The notes: generated by a model from the letters alone, not told the origin. DNA of 64,000 nt from Streptomyces aureus (GCF_000725495.1 NZ_JNZD01000015.1:62001-126000), one strand, 5' to 3'; numbered from the stretch's first letter, positions 23,335 to 31,864 are shown. A program made the numbers and translations.

Positions 23335-24957
23335 TCAGACCGTTGAACCGGATTCGGTCGGCGAGGTCACCGTGCGACGGCGTCGAACAGCCCCCACCAC
23401 CAGGTCGGTCGCCAGGAACCCGGCGAGCGGTATGCCGAAGAGGGGGAGCGCCCAGCCGAGGGCGACGACGACCACGACGCCGGCCGCCAGGGCCCCGTAC
23501 GGAATGCCGCGCCAGGCACCGCGGGCGGGCGGAGCGCCGAACAGGGCCCCGCGGTCGGCGCGGGTGGGACGCCGCTGCCACCACATGCGGTAGCCCCAGA
23601 AGATCATGCAGGTCAGACCGATCGCCAGGACGGCCAGCAGGATCTGGTTGACCAGGCCGAACAGCGTGCCCATGTGGGCGTTGATGCCCCAGCGTGTCAG
23701 CTTGGCCAGGACCGGCCAGTCGGCGAAGTCCACCCGGTCGACGACCTCGGCGGCCTCGGCGTGCGAGGCGTCCGAGGTGTTGGAGGTATGCGATGCGTCG
23801 ACGGCGACGCTGTCGCGTCCGACCGGCCACAGATTGCGCGTCTGCGACACCTTCCAGGCGGTGGTCCCGTCCTGCGGCACGTCGATGGCCACGGGGCCCG
23901 AGAGCCCGTCGCGCCGTGCCGCGGCGAGGACGTCGTCGATGGCCGCCGGGTCCGCTCCCTGCCCGGAGTGGGAGGCGGTACCGCCGTGGTGATGGCCGCT
24001 CTGATGGTCGGCGGAGGCGCCCGGCAGCGCGGTGGACACCCCCGGGGTACCGGAACCCAGCGAGTCCAGGGCCTCACCGAAGTGGCTGCCCGCGAAACGG
24101 GACCAGGTCAGACCGGTCGCGGAGAGGACCAGCAGACCGATCGCGAGCCACACCCCCGTCACCGCGTGCCAGCCGCGGGTGCGGCGCACGCCCTTCTTCG
24201 CGGCGAGGTCGGGCAGCAGCAGCCGTCGGGCGGTCCGGTTCCGGCGCTGCCGACGCCACCAGAGGACCAGGCCGCCGAGGACGAGGACCCAGAGCCAGCT
24301 CGCCGCGATCTCCGAGTAGTACCGGCCGGTCGCGCCGAGGTGCAGATTGCGGTGCAGGTCGTCCAGCCACGTCTTCAAGGGCGTGGATCCGTACCAGGTG
24401 GTCAGCCGGCCGTTGACCTTGCCCGTGTACGGGTCGACGTAGACCGTGTGCGCGCGCTCGCCGAGCTCGGGCAGCGTGAAGTCCACCTGGGTCGTCCGGT
24501 CCCCGGTTCCCGGGCGGACGGCGACGAGTGCGCCCTCCGGGTGACGGGCCCGCGCGGCGTCCACCTGCTCGGCCAACGGCCTTGCGGTACCGGCCGGGTG
24601 CGCGACGGTGAGTTCCTTGTCGTAGACGAACGCGTCGAGTTGGGGGGTGAAGGTGTAGAGCAGCCCGGTCACCGCGGCGACGAGCAGGAACGGTGCGACC
24701 AGGACTCCGGCGTAGAAGTGCAGCCGCGCCAACAACGGCCCGAGGCCGGAGGGTTGTGGCACCGGCCTGGGCGTCCCGGCCGCGCTGTCCGTCTGGTTGC
24801 TGGTGCCGGTGCCGGTGCCGGTGGCTGTGCCCGTGTCGGCGCCGGTGGCTGTGCCAGTGTCGGCGTCGGTGTCGGTGTCGGTGTCGGCCCGCTCGGCCGG
24901 GTCGGTGACCGCCCCGCCCGGGGCGGGCAGGTCGGGTGCATCGGAGCTGACGGACAT
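23335..24957 (-). CDS. PepSY-associated transmembrane protein (PiuB-like)
   Basis: This 540-residue membrane protein has four main transmembrane segments. LARLHFYAGVLVAPFLLVAAVTG is the start of a PepSY-TM domain, then extracytoplasmic PepSY regions with VYVDPYTGKVNGRL, the LDDLHRNLHLG helix motif and WGINAHMGTLFGLVNQ. Family members are linked to iron or siderophore uptake. A histidine-rich stretch, HQSGHHHGGTASHSG (near residue 350), could bind metal. The cytoplasmic N-terminus holds a hexanucleotide-encoded Asp-Thr then Gly-Thr repeat (about 25-55). GAGG lies eight bases before the ATG at 24957, so the longer frame back to 25368 is rejected. I see no Fur/IdeR box upstream. Confidence 0.87.
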   Translation of the reverse strand: MSVSSDAPDLPAPGGAVTDPAERADTDTDTDADTGTATGADTGTATGTGTGTSNQTDSAAGTPRPVPQPSGLGPLLARLHFYAGVLVAPFLLVAAVTGLLYTFTPQLDAFVYDKELTVAHPAGTARPLAEQVDAARARHPEGALVAVRPGTGDRTTQVDFTLPELGERAHTVYVDPYTGKVNGRLTTWYGSTPLKTWLDDLHRNLHLGATGRYYSEIAASWLWVLVLGGLVLWWRRQRRNRTARRLLLPDLAAKKGVRRTRGWHAVTGVWLAIGLLVLSATGLTWSRFAGSHFGEALDSLGSGTPGVSTALPGASADHQSGHHHGGTASHSGQGADPAAIDDVLAAARRDGLSGPVAIDVPQDGTTAWKVSQTRNLWPVGRDSVAVDASHTSNTSDASHAEAAEVVDRVDFADWPVLAKLTRWGINAHMGTLFGLVNQILLAVLAIGLTCMIFWGYRMWWQRRPTRADRGALFGAPPARGAWRGIPYGALAAGVVVVVALGWALPLFGIPLAGFLATDLVVGAVRRRRTVTSPTESGSTV

Positions 24958-25471
24958 CGGTACCACCTCGTTCTGTAACGGCTGTGCGCGACACCGCCCC
25001 GGGTCCGGGTGACGGGCACCCGGGAGACGGCCGGGCTGCGGCGTCCTTCCGACGGCCTGGTCGCGGCCGTGCGGTGAAGCAGTCGGACGGGAGGGCCGCC
25101 GAGTTCCCGGGCCGGTCGGAAATTGCGAGGCAATCCACCGGCGGCCGCGTTCGGGCGACGGTGTCGACGGGCGGAAGGCTGCAGAAATGAGCCCGGACGG
25201 CGGGAGGGGGCGGGGGAGCGGCGACCGGGCGTGCGGCCGGCCGGGCGGGCGGTCTGGCTCGTCACGCTCCACGATCATCCGTTCACCTTGTGTCGCATTA
25301 TCCCGATATGTGTTTATCGCTCCGAAGGTCGGGGGACCCCAACAACAAGTGCTTCGGATAAAAGGCACGTCCGTGAGAGCGTTCGCTCCATGCCACGGCT
25401 GTGTCTCGAAACTGTGTGCGCCCTCATGGTGTTTCTGTTCAGCGGCAACCCCTTGAGGGAGCTGTCAGCAC
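24958..25471. other. Divergent control region between PepSY and sigma-factor genes
   Basis: No gene is supported in these 514 bases. An AT-richer patch at about 25280-25330 (with TTGTGT, TGTGTTTATC) probably holds a promoter for the sigma-factor gene. I cannot assign its class. A small GAGCG-TT-CGCTC palindrome lies at about 25377-25388. Confidence 0.4.
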
Positions 25472-26314
25472 ATGACCACCACTGTTGCGACGCAGCGCCG
25501 TCGGCACGACGACGCCCCCGATACCGACGCGGCCTTCTCGCACCTGGCGGGTCTTCCCGACGGGCCCGAGCGTCAGGTCCTGCGCGAGCAGATCGTCGAG
25601 GCGTGGATGCCGATGGCGGAGCGCATCGCCGGCAAGTATCGCGGCAGGGGTGAATCCGTCGAGGATCTGACCCAGGTCGCCGCGCTGGGCCTGGTGAAGT
25701 CCGTCGACCGGTACGACCCCTCGCGGGGCAACGCCTTCGAGAGCTACGCGGTCCCGACCATCGTGGGCGAGATCAAGCGCCACTTCCGCGACCACATGTG
25801 GGCCGTGCACGTGCCGCGCCGGGTCCAGGAGGCCCGTAACCGTGTTCGCGGCGCCGTGAAGGACCTGGCGCCGACGAACTCCGACCGTCAGCCCGGCGTC
25901 GCCGAGATCGCCGAGTACGCGCAGCTGAGCGAGGACGACGTACGCGTCGGCCTGGAGGCCCTCGAAAGTTTCACGACGCTGTCCCTGGACGCCCGGCTCA
26001 CCGACGGTGACGACGGGTACTCCCTGGCGGACGCGATCGGTGAAACGGACACCGGCTTCGATCTCGTTGTGGACCGCGAGGCGCTGAAGCCCGCGCTGGC
26101 GAGGCTGCCCGAGCGCGAGCGGACCATTCTCTACCTGCGGTTCTTCCGCGACATGACCCAGAGCTGCATCGCCGAGCGGCTGGGCGTCTCGCAGATGCAC
26201 GTCTCCCGCCTGCTCAGCAGCTGCTGCGCGGCCCTGCGTGAGGAGGTCCTGGCGGAGACGGCCGAGGCCCTGGACACCCCCGCGTCCGCTGCCGCCTCCG
26301 GGAGCGAGGCCTGA
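25472..26314 (+). CDS. RNA polymerase sigma factor, SigB/SigF/SigG family
   Basis: This 280-residue factor has region 2 (about 45-115: EDLTQVAALGLVKSVDRYDP and FESYAVPTIVGEIKRHFRD), region 3 (about 120-190) and region 4 (about 205-262: LPERERTILYLRFFRDMTQ, then SQMHVSRLL). This is the stress and differentiation sigma type that Streptomyces controls by partner switching with RsbW-like kinases and STAS antagonists. GAGGGAG precedes the ATG at 25472. No anti-sigma gene is immediately adjacent, but a STAS-like protein lies 420 bases downstream, and RsbW-like and PP2C proteins are elsewhere in the window. Several paralogues are expected in a Streptomyces genome, so I give no specific symbol. Confidence 0.92.
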   Translation: MTTTVATQRRRHDDAPDTDAAFSHLAGLPDGPERQVLREQIVEAWMPMAERIAGKYRGRGESVEDLTQVAALGLVKSVDRYDPSRGNAFESYAVPTIVGEIKRHFRDHMWAVHVPRRVQEARNRVRGAVKDLAPTNSDRQPGVAEIAEYAQLSEDDVRVGLEALESFTTLSLDARLTDGDDGYSLADAIGETDTGFDLVVDREALKPALARLPERERTILYLRFFRDMTQSCIAERLGVSQMHVSRLLSSCCAALREEVLAETAEALDTPASAAASGSEA

Positions 26315-26593
26315 TCCGGCATCCGAGCCTTATGGCGAGTGGGGGCCTTCGGCCACGAGTGGGACTGCGGCGCGAGACCGACCGCGTGTCCCGCCCGCGG
26401 CAGGCCGCATGCCTCGCCCGCAGTCGTGCGGGCACCTTCCACGCGCGCAGTCGTGCGGGCATCCTCGACCAGCCGTGCGGACACCCTCGACCGGCGTGTC
26501 GACGTCCACCTTCGTGCGCGGGCGGCCCGCGTCTACGCCGTCGCCCGGAAGGCCCGGCACACCCCGACATCAGCCGGCCGATGGCAGGGTGAC

Positions 26594-26615
26594 GCGGCGT
26601 CAGTGCTGACGCCGC
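26594..26615. terminator. Near-perfect palindrome after the sigma-factor gene
   Basis: GCGGCGTCAG (26594-26603) and CTGACGCCGC (26606-26615) pair perfectly around TG. It could end the sigma-factor transcript. Confidence 0.55.
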
Positions 26616-26689
26616 CCGGCCTTCTCCGTCACTCATGAGATGGGCAAGTGCCGCATAAGGGTCGAGCGCACGGGAACCCGCCGTTCGTA

Positions 26690-26707
26690 CGCGGAAATCG
26701 TTCCGCG
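26690..26707. promoter_or_regulatory. Inverted repeat ahead of the STAS-like gene
   Basis: CGCGGAA (26690-26696) and TTCCGCG (26701-26707) flank ATCG, 27 bases before the STAS-like start. The position suits an operator or a 5' UTR hairpin. Confidence 0.35.
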
Positions 26708-26733
26708 GTGAACGTCCCGACACGGAGGCTCTG

Positions 26734-27084
26734 ATGTTGTCCCGCACCTTCGACCACGGCGTCCTGGTCGTCAGGGTCCACGAGGATCCCGGCGCGGGGC
26801 CCAGGGGAGCGTTCACCGCGCAGATCCGCGATCTGGTCCACGCCTGTGAGCCGGCTCCGATCGTCGTGGTCGTCGACGTGGCCGCGGCCACTCCCGGTGT
26901 CGTCGGCGCGCTCATGGCCGCCTACGGCGAGTGCGGCGACCTCGACGTCCTCACCTCGGTGGTCACCCACAGCGCGGTGGCCCGCAGACTCTTCGAGGCC
27001 GCCGTCGTCAGGGACGGGTCCCGGCTCGTCGTGCACTCCCGCATCGACGTCGCGGTCGCCACGGCGTACGCCGTCACGGCGTGA
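26734..27084 (+). CDS. STAS-like (anti-anti-sigma-type) protein, degenerate phosphorylation site
   Basis: This 116-residue protein has the beta-alpha pattern of a STAS domain: GVLVVRVHEDPG, APIVVVVDVAAATPG, SVVTHSAVARRLFEAA and SRLVVHSRIDVAVA. STAS proteins such as RsbV bind and titrate RsbW-like anti-sigma kinases when unphosphorylated. The usual D-S-(S/T)-G phosphorylation segment is not recognisable. The equivalent loop reads AAATPGVVGAL, so its regulation may differ. GGAGG lies five bases before the ATG at 26734. It lies downstream of the SigB-type factor on the same strand, separated by a hairpin, which supports a role in that circuit. The fold call is moderate. Confidence 0.6.
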   Translation: MLSRTFDHGVLVVRVHEDPGAGPRGAFTAQIRDLVHACEPAPIVVVVDVAAATPGVVGALMAAYGECGDLDVLTSVVTHSAVARRLFEAAVVRDGSRLVVHSRIDVAVATAYAVTA

Positions 27085-27126
27085 TGGACAGGCGGGGAAC
27101 CCCACCCAACACCGCACCGGGGCCTG

Positions 27127-27166
27127 CCTGACAATGCCCGTCCCCGCGACGACGTAAATTGTCAGG
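27127..27166. terminator. Inverted repeat after the STAS-like gene
   Basis: CCTGACAAT (27127-27135) and ATTGTCAGG (27158-27166) pair perfectly across 22 bases, between the convergent stops at 27084 and 27211. The arms are unusually AT-rich for this genome, so an operator is an alternative. Confidence 0.5.
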
Positions 27167-27210
27167 TGGGCCCCAGGCACTGTCTCTTGGACCGTGCTTG
27201 AGAACCCCGC

Positions 27211-27582
27211 CTACTCGTCGGTGACGCGGAGGCCGAAGACGCGTGCCGCGCAGGTGTCGAGCAGGGCCCCGAAGACCTGGGCGGAAGTCATTGCCGGGGC
27301 AGGGATCACGCCTGCGTCGTCGATGCTCGTGATGTGGTCGACGTCGGCCCACCCGCCGCGGTAGAGGACAACGTGCAGTTCGGCGTCGCGCGAGTTGCGT
27401 ACGTGGATGCCGATCGAGTCGGGATCACTCACCTTGGACCTGTCGGTCTCGAGCCGCTGCGGCCACGGAGCAGCTTCGTCGCGCCAGGTCACAGGCTTGA
27501 CCGTCAGTCCTGCTGCCTGCCAGGCGGGCCGGCGCGCGGCGACTGCGGCAGCAGCTTCGTCGAGATCTATAACTCGCTCCAT
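27211..27582 (-). CDS. Hypothetical protein, 123 residues
   Basis: The frame from ATG 27582 encodes MERVIDLDEAAAAVAARRP, then a mixed alpha/beta protein with SIGIHVRNSRDAELHVVLY and a final MTSAQVFGALLDTCAARVFG. I do not recognise the family. Its size, acidic character and lack of targeting signals resemble small immunity-type or stand-alone Streptomyces hypotheticals, without proof. No good ribosome binding site precedes 27582. The frame remains open to 27852 but the upstream part is Arg/Ser-rich and unlike coding sequence. Convergent neighbours on one side and DUF2231 upstream on the same strand give no functional hint. Confidence 0.6.
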   Translation of the reverse strand: MERVIDLDEAAAAVAARRPAWQAAGLTVKPVTWRDEAAPWPQRLETDRSKVSDPDSIGIHVRNSRDAELHVVLYRGGWADVDHITSIDDAGVIPAPAMTSAQVFGALLDTCAARVFGLRVTDE

Positions 27583-27808
27583 GTGGCGATGATCGCCGAT
27601 CGCGCTCGTCCGGTAGATCCCGTCGAGGCGAGCAGGTTCGGTACTTCCGCGCGATGGCCTCCGGAGTTCGGCGGTGAGTCGGCCCACCGCCGACTTCGGA
27701 CCGGATCGGCCGGCATCAGCGGCTCGATCCAGCTCCACATCGGATAGCTGATCACTGGTCGGACGGACTGCATCCGATCGACCGACCGACCGATCTACGA
27801 GACACCCT

Positions 27809-28390
27809 TCAGGCCGCCGGCCAGGCTCCCACTGCCCGGCGGTATGCCACATGTCCGCCCAGTGCGCCGGTGACGCCGACCGCCGCCAGGCCGCCCAGGG
27901 ACCACAGTCGTGCCTTGGCCGGGTGGTGCCGGAGCCGTGCCGTGAGGGACGCCGCGAACATGGCGACCGCGGCCACGTTCGTCGCGGCGTGGACGAGGCC
28001 GACGCGTGCCTGCTCGGGCGGCAGGTCGGCCCAGTCGACCCACCCGGTGATCGCGGCGGGGGCGACTCCGGCCAGTCCGACGGCCGTCAGCGTCGTCGCC
28101 GCCCGCTGCCCCGCCGGCATGGCGTCCATGACGGCGGCCGACAGCCAGCAGCCGATCGGGACCTGCACCAGGACGGGATGCAGCGGATGGCCCAACGGCC
28201 TCCCGCGCAGCACTTCGCGTGCCCCGCCCAGCGGCAGCGCGCGGATGCCCCGCTGCATCGTCCGGATCAGGGGGTCCGCGACCTTCGACCGCTCGACGCG
28301 GTCCAGGCCGGCCAGCCAGCGGGCCGAGACGGTGCCCGAGCCGAAGGCCGCCCGTGCATCCGGGGAGATGTCGGAATCGTATGCGTTCAT
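27809..28390 (-). CDS. DUF2231 membrane protein
   Basis: This 193-residue integral membrane protein has a soluble N-terminal arm, then GRPLGHPLHPVLVQVPIGCWL, whose HPLHP motif is the DUF2231 signature. Four membrane segments follow, with GWVDWADLPPEQARVGLVHA between them. DUF2231 proteins are often found with Rieske or electron-transfer partners, and the histidines may ligate heme or metal; neither is shown here. The start is ATG 28390; TTG at 28396 is possible. The ribosome binding site is weak. A G-rich tract (28447-28464) lies in the upstream region. A strong terminator separates it from the chitinase gene. Confidence 0.83.
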   Translation of the reverse strand: MNAYDSDISPDARAAFGSGTVSARWLAGLDRVERSKVADPLIRTMQRGIRALPLGGAREVLRGRPLGHPLHPVLVQVPIGCWLSAAVMDAMPAGQRAATTLTAVGLAGVAPAAITGWVDWADLPPEQARVGLVHAATNVAAVAMFAASLTARLRHHPAKARLWSLGGLAAVGVTGALGGHVAYRRAVGAWPAA

Positions 28391-28525
28391 GTCCAACGAC
28401 TACCCGGCGCGACGGTGCTCTCCCACCCGCCGCACGTGTGGCACGCGGGGGGAGGGGGGTGGGGCGCGCCGGGTGGCTGTCGTGCCGCGGGCGGGAATGC
28501 CGCGGGCGGGTGTGCCGCGCACACG

Positions 28526-28559
28526 CCGAGGGCGCGCCGTGGTGGCGGCGCGCCCTCGG
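28526..28559 (-). terminator. 13-bp stem-loop after the chitinase gene
   Basis: CCGAGGGCGCGCC (28526-28538) pairs perfectly with GGCGCGCCCTCGG (28547-28559) across eight bases, 21 bases beyond the chitinase stop. Confidence 0.85.
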
Positions 28560-28580
28560 TTCCGGACCGTGTCCGGCCCC

Positions 28581-29471
28581 TCAGCAATACAGGTTGGCCC
28601 CCGGCGTGACGCCGAGGATCGAGGTGAAGCGCTGGTACGCGTCCACGCGGCTCTGCACCTGCGCGGGGTTCCTGCCGTCGCACTCCAGCGAGCCGTTGAT
28701 GCTGCGGATGGTCTGGCCGAATCCGGCGCTGTTGACCATCGCGTTGTGCGGGGTCATGGTGCCGGGGCCCGACTGGGTGTTCCAGTACCAGAGGCCGGTC
28801 TTCCAGGCGACGGCCGCGTCGGTCTGGACGAGGTTCGGGTTGTTCAGCAGGTCGATGCCGAGCGCGTCACCCGCGGCCTTGTAGTTGAAGTTCCAGCTGA
28901 GCTGGATCGGTCCGCGCCCGTAGTAGGCCGACTGGCCGGCCGGGCATCCGTACGGCTGGCTCCAGTCGCAGTAGTGCGAGTAGTTGGCGGTGTTCTGCTC
29001 CACCACGTAGACCAGGCCGCCGGTCTCGTGGTTGACGTTGGCGAGGAAAGCCGCCGCCTCCTGCTTCTTGACGGTGTCGCTCCCGGTCTTGGCGAAGCCG
29101 GGGAACGAACTCAGGGCGGCCTTCAGGCCGTTGTAGGTGTAGAAGGAGTTCCGGTTCGGGAACATCTGGTTGAACTGCGCCTCGCTCACGACGAAGCCGT
29201 CGGAGGGGTTGGTCCCGCCGCCGTCACAGGCGTAGGGGTCCCAGAACCAGGTGCTGATGGTCGGGTCGTAGCCCGGGTTGTCGTGCTCGGCGATGTAGGC
29301 CTTGCCGTCCGTGTACCGGACGATGTTCCCGGTGACGTACGACTTGCCGGCCACCCAGTTCGGGTAGCTCGAACAGGAGGCGGCGGACGCGCTGGTGGCC
29401 GGCATGAGGACCGGCGCGGCGGTGCCGATCAGCAACGCGGCCAGGACGGAGGACACGCGACGTTGTGACAC
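28581..29471 (-). CDS. Secreted GH19 chitinase with N-terminal chitin-binding domain
   Basis: This 296-residue exported enzyme has a signal peptide (about 1-31, ending ATSASA), then a CBM5/12-type domain (about 33-81) with WVAGKSYVTGNIVRY and STWFWDPYAC. A GH19 catalytic domain follows, with NVNHETGG (E149) and E158, nine residues apart as in Streptomyces ChiC. YYGRGPIQLSWNFNY is the family signature. The enzyme hydrolyses chitin with inversion and often has antifungal activity. AAGGA lies eight bases before the GTG at 29471. Two direct repeats at 29596-29623 resemble chitinase control elements. A strong hairpin follows the gene. Confidence 0.95.
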   Translation of the reverse strand: MSQRRVSSVLAALLIGTAAPVLMPATSASAASCSSYPNWVAGKSYVTGNIVRYTDGKAYIAEHDNPGYDPTISTWFWDPYACDGGGTNPSDGFVVSEAQFNQMFPNRNSFYTYNGLKAALSSFPGFAKTGSDTVKKQEAAAFLANVNHETGGLVYVVEQNTANYSHYCDWSQPYGCPAGQSAYYGRGPIQLSWNFNYKAAGDALGIDLLNNPNLVQTDAAVAWKTGLWYWNTQSGPGTMTPHNAMVNSAGFGQTIRSINGSLECDGRNPAQVQSRVDAYQRFTSILGVTPGANLYC

Positions 29472-29595
29472 AGGATCAGTCCTTCGTGGAGCGTGGCCGC
29501 GAGGGAGGCAAGGCTCGGCCTTGTGCGCGCCGGCAACGGCCGGAGCCGCGCAATCCGCGACCGGGGTGGGGGGTGTGAGCCACACTCAACAGCTT

Positions 29596-29623
29596 TGGTC
29601 TGTACCAGTCAAGGTCCAGACCA
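29596..29623 (-). promoter_or_regulatory. Two chitinase-type direct repeats (DasR-like sites)
   Basis: TGGTCTGTACCA (29596-29607) and AGGTCCAGACCA (29612-29623) are 12-bp near-repeats 16 bases apart, about 125 bases upstream of the chitinase start. Streptomyces chitinase promoters carry 12-bp repeats of this type, and the half-sites resemble the DasR consensus TGGTCTAGACCA. Induction by chitin breakdown products through DasR is inferred. Confidence 0.7.
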
Positions 29624-29784
29624 ATCGGCGCGCGCGTCGTTGGCGGAAAAGTGCCGTGTGCGCAGCGGTCCTCAACCACCCTGATTGCCTGCGTAGTTGG
29701 GCAGGGTGGATGGGTGCGACCTCGGGTCGGCGACGGTCGTCGTTGGGCAGAATTGCTCGATCGCGCCCCTGGTCGCCGCCCGGC

Positions 29785-30459
29785 TCAGTGGGTGCGGCCG
29801 GCCTTCGACGCCGAGAGCGGACCGCATGTGAGCCGATAAGCCTCGTTCACCCAGGCCTCTTTGGCGCGGGGGTTCACGCCGCAGGCCAGGGACGCCCCCG
29901 AGTTGCCGAACCACGTGGTCACGCTGCCGTACACGTCCCCGTCGGGGCAGGTCGCGGTGAAGCTCGCGTCGACCACCTGGACCGCCTCGGCATCCACGAA
30001 GAGCCCCGCATGCCCGAGGAAGTCGGCCTTGACGGGGTGGCGTTGACGATCGGCGGATTCCTCGCCGGGTGCGGCCAGTTCCTCGACGTCCCACCACTTG
30101 AGGTGCTTGGCGAGCGCGGCGAGGACCTGGTGCGCCGATACGCGGTCGTCGCTCGTGGAGACCTGGGGCACGATGTTGCGCACGAGCCCCGGGTGGAACG
30201 TGACCGAGCCGTCGTCCTTGCCGACCTTCACGACCGGCGAGACTTCGGTGAGCCGCCGTTCCCGGTTCACCGAGGACCACCGGACGGCCCCGCCCGCGCA
30301 GTACGGCGCTGTCGCGGTGGCCTTCGTCCGGGCAGCGGTCGTCTTCTGTGTCAGGGGCTTCCCGGTCGCCGCAGTACAGGCCGCCGCCGACGGCGCCACC
30401 GCGCACAACAGTGCCACCGTCAGCCACCCGCGGCGTCGCGCCGTCCTGCTGCCTGTCAT
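29785..30459 (-). CDS. Secreted protein or lipoprotein of unknown function
   Basis: This 224-residue protein has an N-terminal export signal (RRRGWLTVALLCAVAPSAAAC). The cysteine at the end of SAAAC fits a lipobox, and a Thr/Ala/Lys-rich linker follows. The mature part contains VRWSSVNRERRLTEVSPVVKV and a conserved-looking ATCPDGDVYGSVTTWFGNSG near the C-terminus, with several cysteines. I do not recognise the family, although similar small extracytoplasmic proteins are common in Streptomyces. The start is ATG 30459 with GGAA upstream. It is transcribed divergently from the hypothetical gene at 30646. The lipid anchor is inferred. Confidence 0.72.
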   Translation of the reverse strand: MTGSRTARRRGWLTVALLCAVAPSAAACTAATGKPLTQKTTAARTKATATAPYCAGGAVRWSSVNRERRLTEVSPVVKVGKDDGSVTFHPGLVRNIVPQVSTSDDRVSAHQVLAALAKHLKWWDVEELAAPGEESADRQRHPVKADFLGHAGLFVDAEAVQVVDASFTATCPDGDVYGSVTTWFGNSGASLACGVNPRAKEAWVNEAYRLTCGPLSASKAGRTH

Positions 30460-30645
30460 GCTCGTCGTTCCGCTCGCTCAAGTGCCGGACCCAGCCCGTT
30501 CGGGCAAGGGTCCAAGATCCGGGAGCTTGCGAATATAGGCCCTCTGACCAGCCGAAACGGAGTTCGTGATGCAGTCGTGACGGACGGGGGCCGACGCCCC
30601 GGATTCCCGCCCTCGCCGGCCGCGGCCTCCGCCTATGATCAAGTC

Positions 30646-31293
30646 GTGCAGTCGCCTTCCGTCAGCAACGCTCCGCTCGCCGCGGCGTTCCCGGCCGAGC
30701 TGGCCGGCGACGTCCAGGCAGTGCTGGCGGTCATGCCCGCCTCCCGATCCGAGTCGCTCGTCGACCCCTTCACGGTCGTGGTGGGGGGCCGCCAAGTCAC
30801 CATCCCGGGGCGCCTCTACCGCGACGAGCCGTCGGCCGACGCGGTGGCGTCGTTGTCGGCACGCCAGCGGCAGCTCCTGCACTGCTTGTACTCACGGCAC
30901 TGCGACGGGAGGGTCCGCCAGCGCCACGTGGAGCAGCTCGTCACCTCTGCGGATCCCTGGGTCGTTCCGTTCGTGGTGCAGCTGGTCGGCGAGTACGTCC
31001 TGGAGATCCTCGTCGTCATCCGCGACGGGCTTCGCGGTCTCGCCACACCGGGCACCCCCGGCCATCTCGCCTACGGGACGTTCGTCGCGGACAACCCGGC
31101 GTTCTTCGCGCGCACCCAGCGACGGGTGGTGAGCTACTGGAGCTGCTACTACCGCGGCGCGTATACGAGTTTTCAGGGCTACCCGGGCTCCACACTGCTC
31201 GACCTCCTGCGGTCGGCCGCCTCCGACATCACCGGACGGCCCTGGCCAACCCTCGCCCCGTCCGCCGGCGCCAGGGTGGACGGTTACTGCTAG
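30646..31293 (+). CDS. Conserved hypothetical protein, 215 residues
   Basis: The frame starts at GTG 30646 and encodes a helical, soluble protein. It contains LSARQRQLLHCLYSRHCDGRV, then PWVVPFVVQLVGEYVLEILVVI and ARTQRRVVSYWSCYYRG. Related proteins are frequent in actinomycete genomes without known function. There is no signal peptide or catalytic motif. The ribosome binding site is unclear, but sequence upstream of 30646 loses coding character, which supports the start. It stands alone between a divergent secreted protein and a convergent MarR gene. Confidence 0.7.
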   Translation: MQSPSVSNAPLAAAFPAELAGDVQAVLAVMPASRSESLVDPFTVVVGGRQVTIPGRLYRDEPSADAVASLSARQRQLLHCLYSRHCDGRVRQRHVEQLVTSADPWVVPFVVQLVGEYVLEILVVIRDGLRGLATPGTPGHLAYGTFVADNPAFFARTQRRVVSYWSCYYRGAYTSFQGYPGSTLLDLLRSAASDITGRPWPTLAPSAGARVDGYC

Positions 31294-31387
31294 GGATCGG
31301 CCCGAACCCGGCCAGGGCGTCCGCGGCGCCGAGCGCGGGGCCGCAACGGCCCGACCGGCCGTGGCAGGTCCTGGACGGCGGCGCGGG

Positions 31388-31864
31388 TCAGGCCGTCGGT
31401 TCACCCGTCCCGCCGATGCGGCGCAACAGGCCCAGCAGCACGGCCCGTTCGCCGTCGTCCAGCGGGCCGAAGGAGGCGGCGAGGACCTCGCGGGCGACGG
31501 TGGTTCCCGCCGACAGGACCTGCTCGCCGGTCGCGGTCAGGTGGTGCTCGATCCGCCGGCCGCGGCCGGGGCGGCGCTCGATGAGGTGCTGGGCCGCGAG
31601 CCGGGAGGCCAGGGTGCCGAAGGACTGGTCGCCCTGGAAGGTCGCCAGCGCCAGCTCGTGCGCGGACGCTCCGGGCGTACGGGCGATCGCCCTGAGCGCG
31701 TCCCACTGCGCCAGCGTCGTGCCCACCGCCGCGAGCCGTGTGTCGAGCGCGCGGTGGTGCCGGTACTGCGCCTCCTTCACGGCCCGCCCCAGCTCCTCGA
31801 GATCGGCGGCGGCGGAAGAGAAGGGGGCAGGAGGCGTGGGGGAGGGGGACGGGTTCGCGGTCAT
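31388..31864 (-). CDS. MarR family transcriptional regulator
   Basis: This 158-residue winged-helix regulator has a helical dimerisation start (LEELGRAVKEAQYRHHRALD), then TPGASAHELALATFQGDQS, FGTLASRLAAQHLIERRPGRG and wing residues RRIEHHLTATGEQV. It is transcribed divergently from an alpha/beta hydrolase, and a perfect AT-rich inverted repeat lies in the 63-base gap. This is the usual MarR arrangement, in which the regulator represses itself and the neighbour until a small ligand, perhaps the hydrolase substrate, releases it. The start is ATG 31864. The ligand is unknown. Confidence 0.88.
   Translation of the reverse strand: MTANPSPSPTPPAPFSSAAADLEELGRAVKEAQYRHHRALDTRLAAVGTTLAQWDALRAIARTPGASAHELALATFQGDQSFGTLASRLAAQHLIERRPGRGRRIEHHLTATGEQVLSAGTTVAREVLAASFGPLDDGERAVLLGLLRRIGGTGEPTA

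Larger units (their letters stand above)
26315..26733. repeat. Spacer with three short direct repeats
   Basis: Copies of CAGTCGTGCGGGCAC (with one to three changes) start at 26421, 26448 and 26470. A hairpin follows at 26594-26615 and an inverted repeat at 26690-26707. I see no gene. Confidence 0.5.

Noticed and set aside
28447..28464. G-run (six, six and four guanines separated by single bases) that could form a G-quadruplex
   Set aside because: Such runs are common in Streptomyces spacers and nothing else points to a regulatory role upstream of DUF2231.
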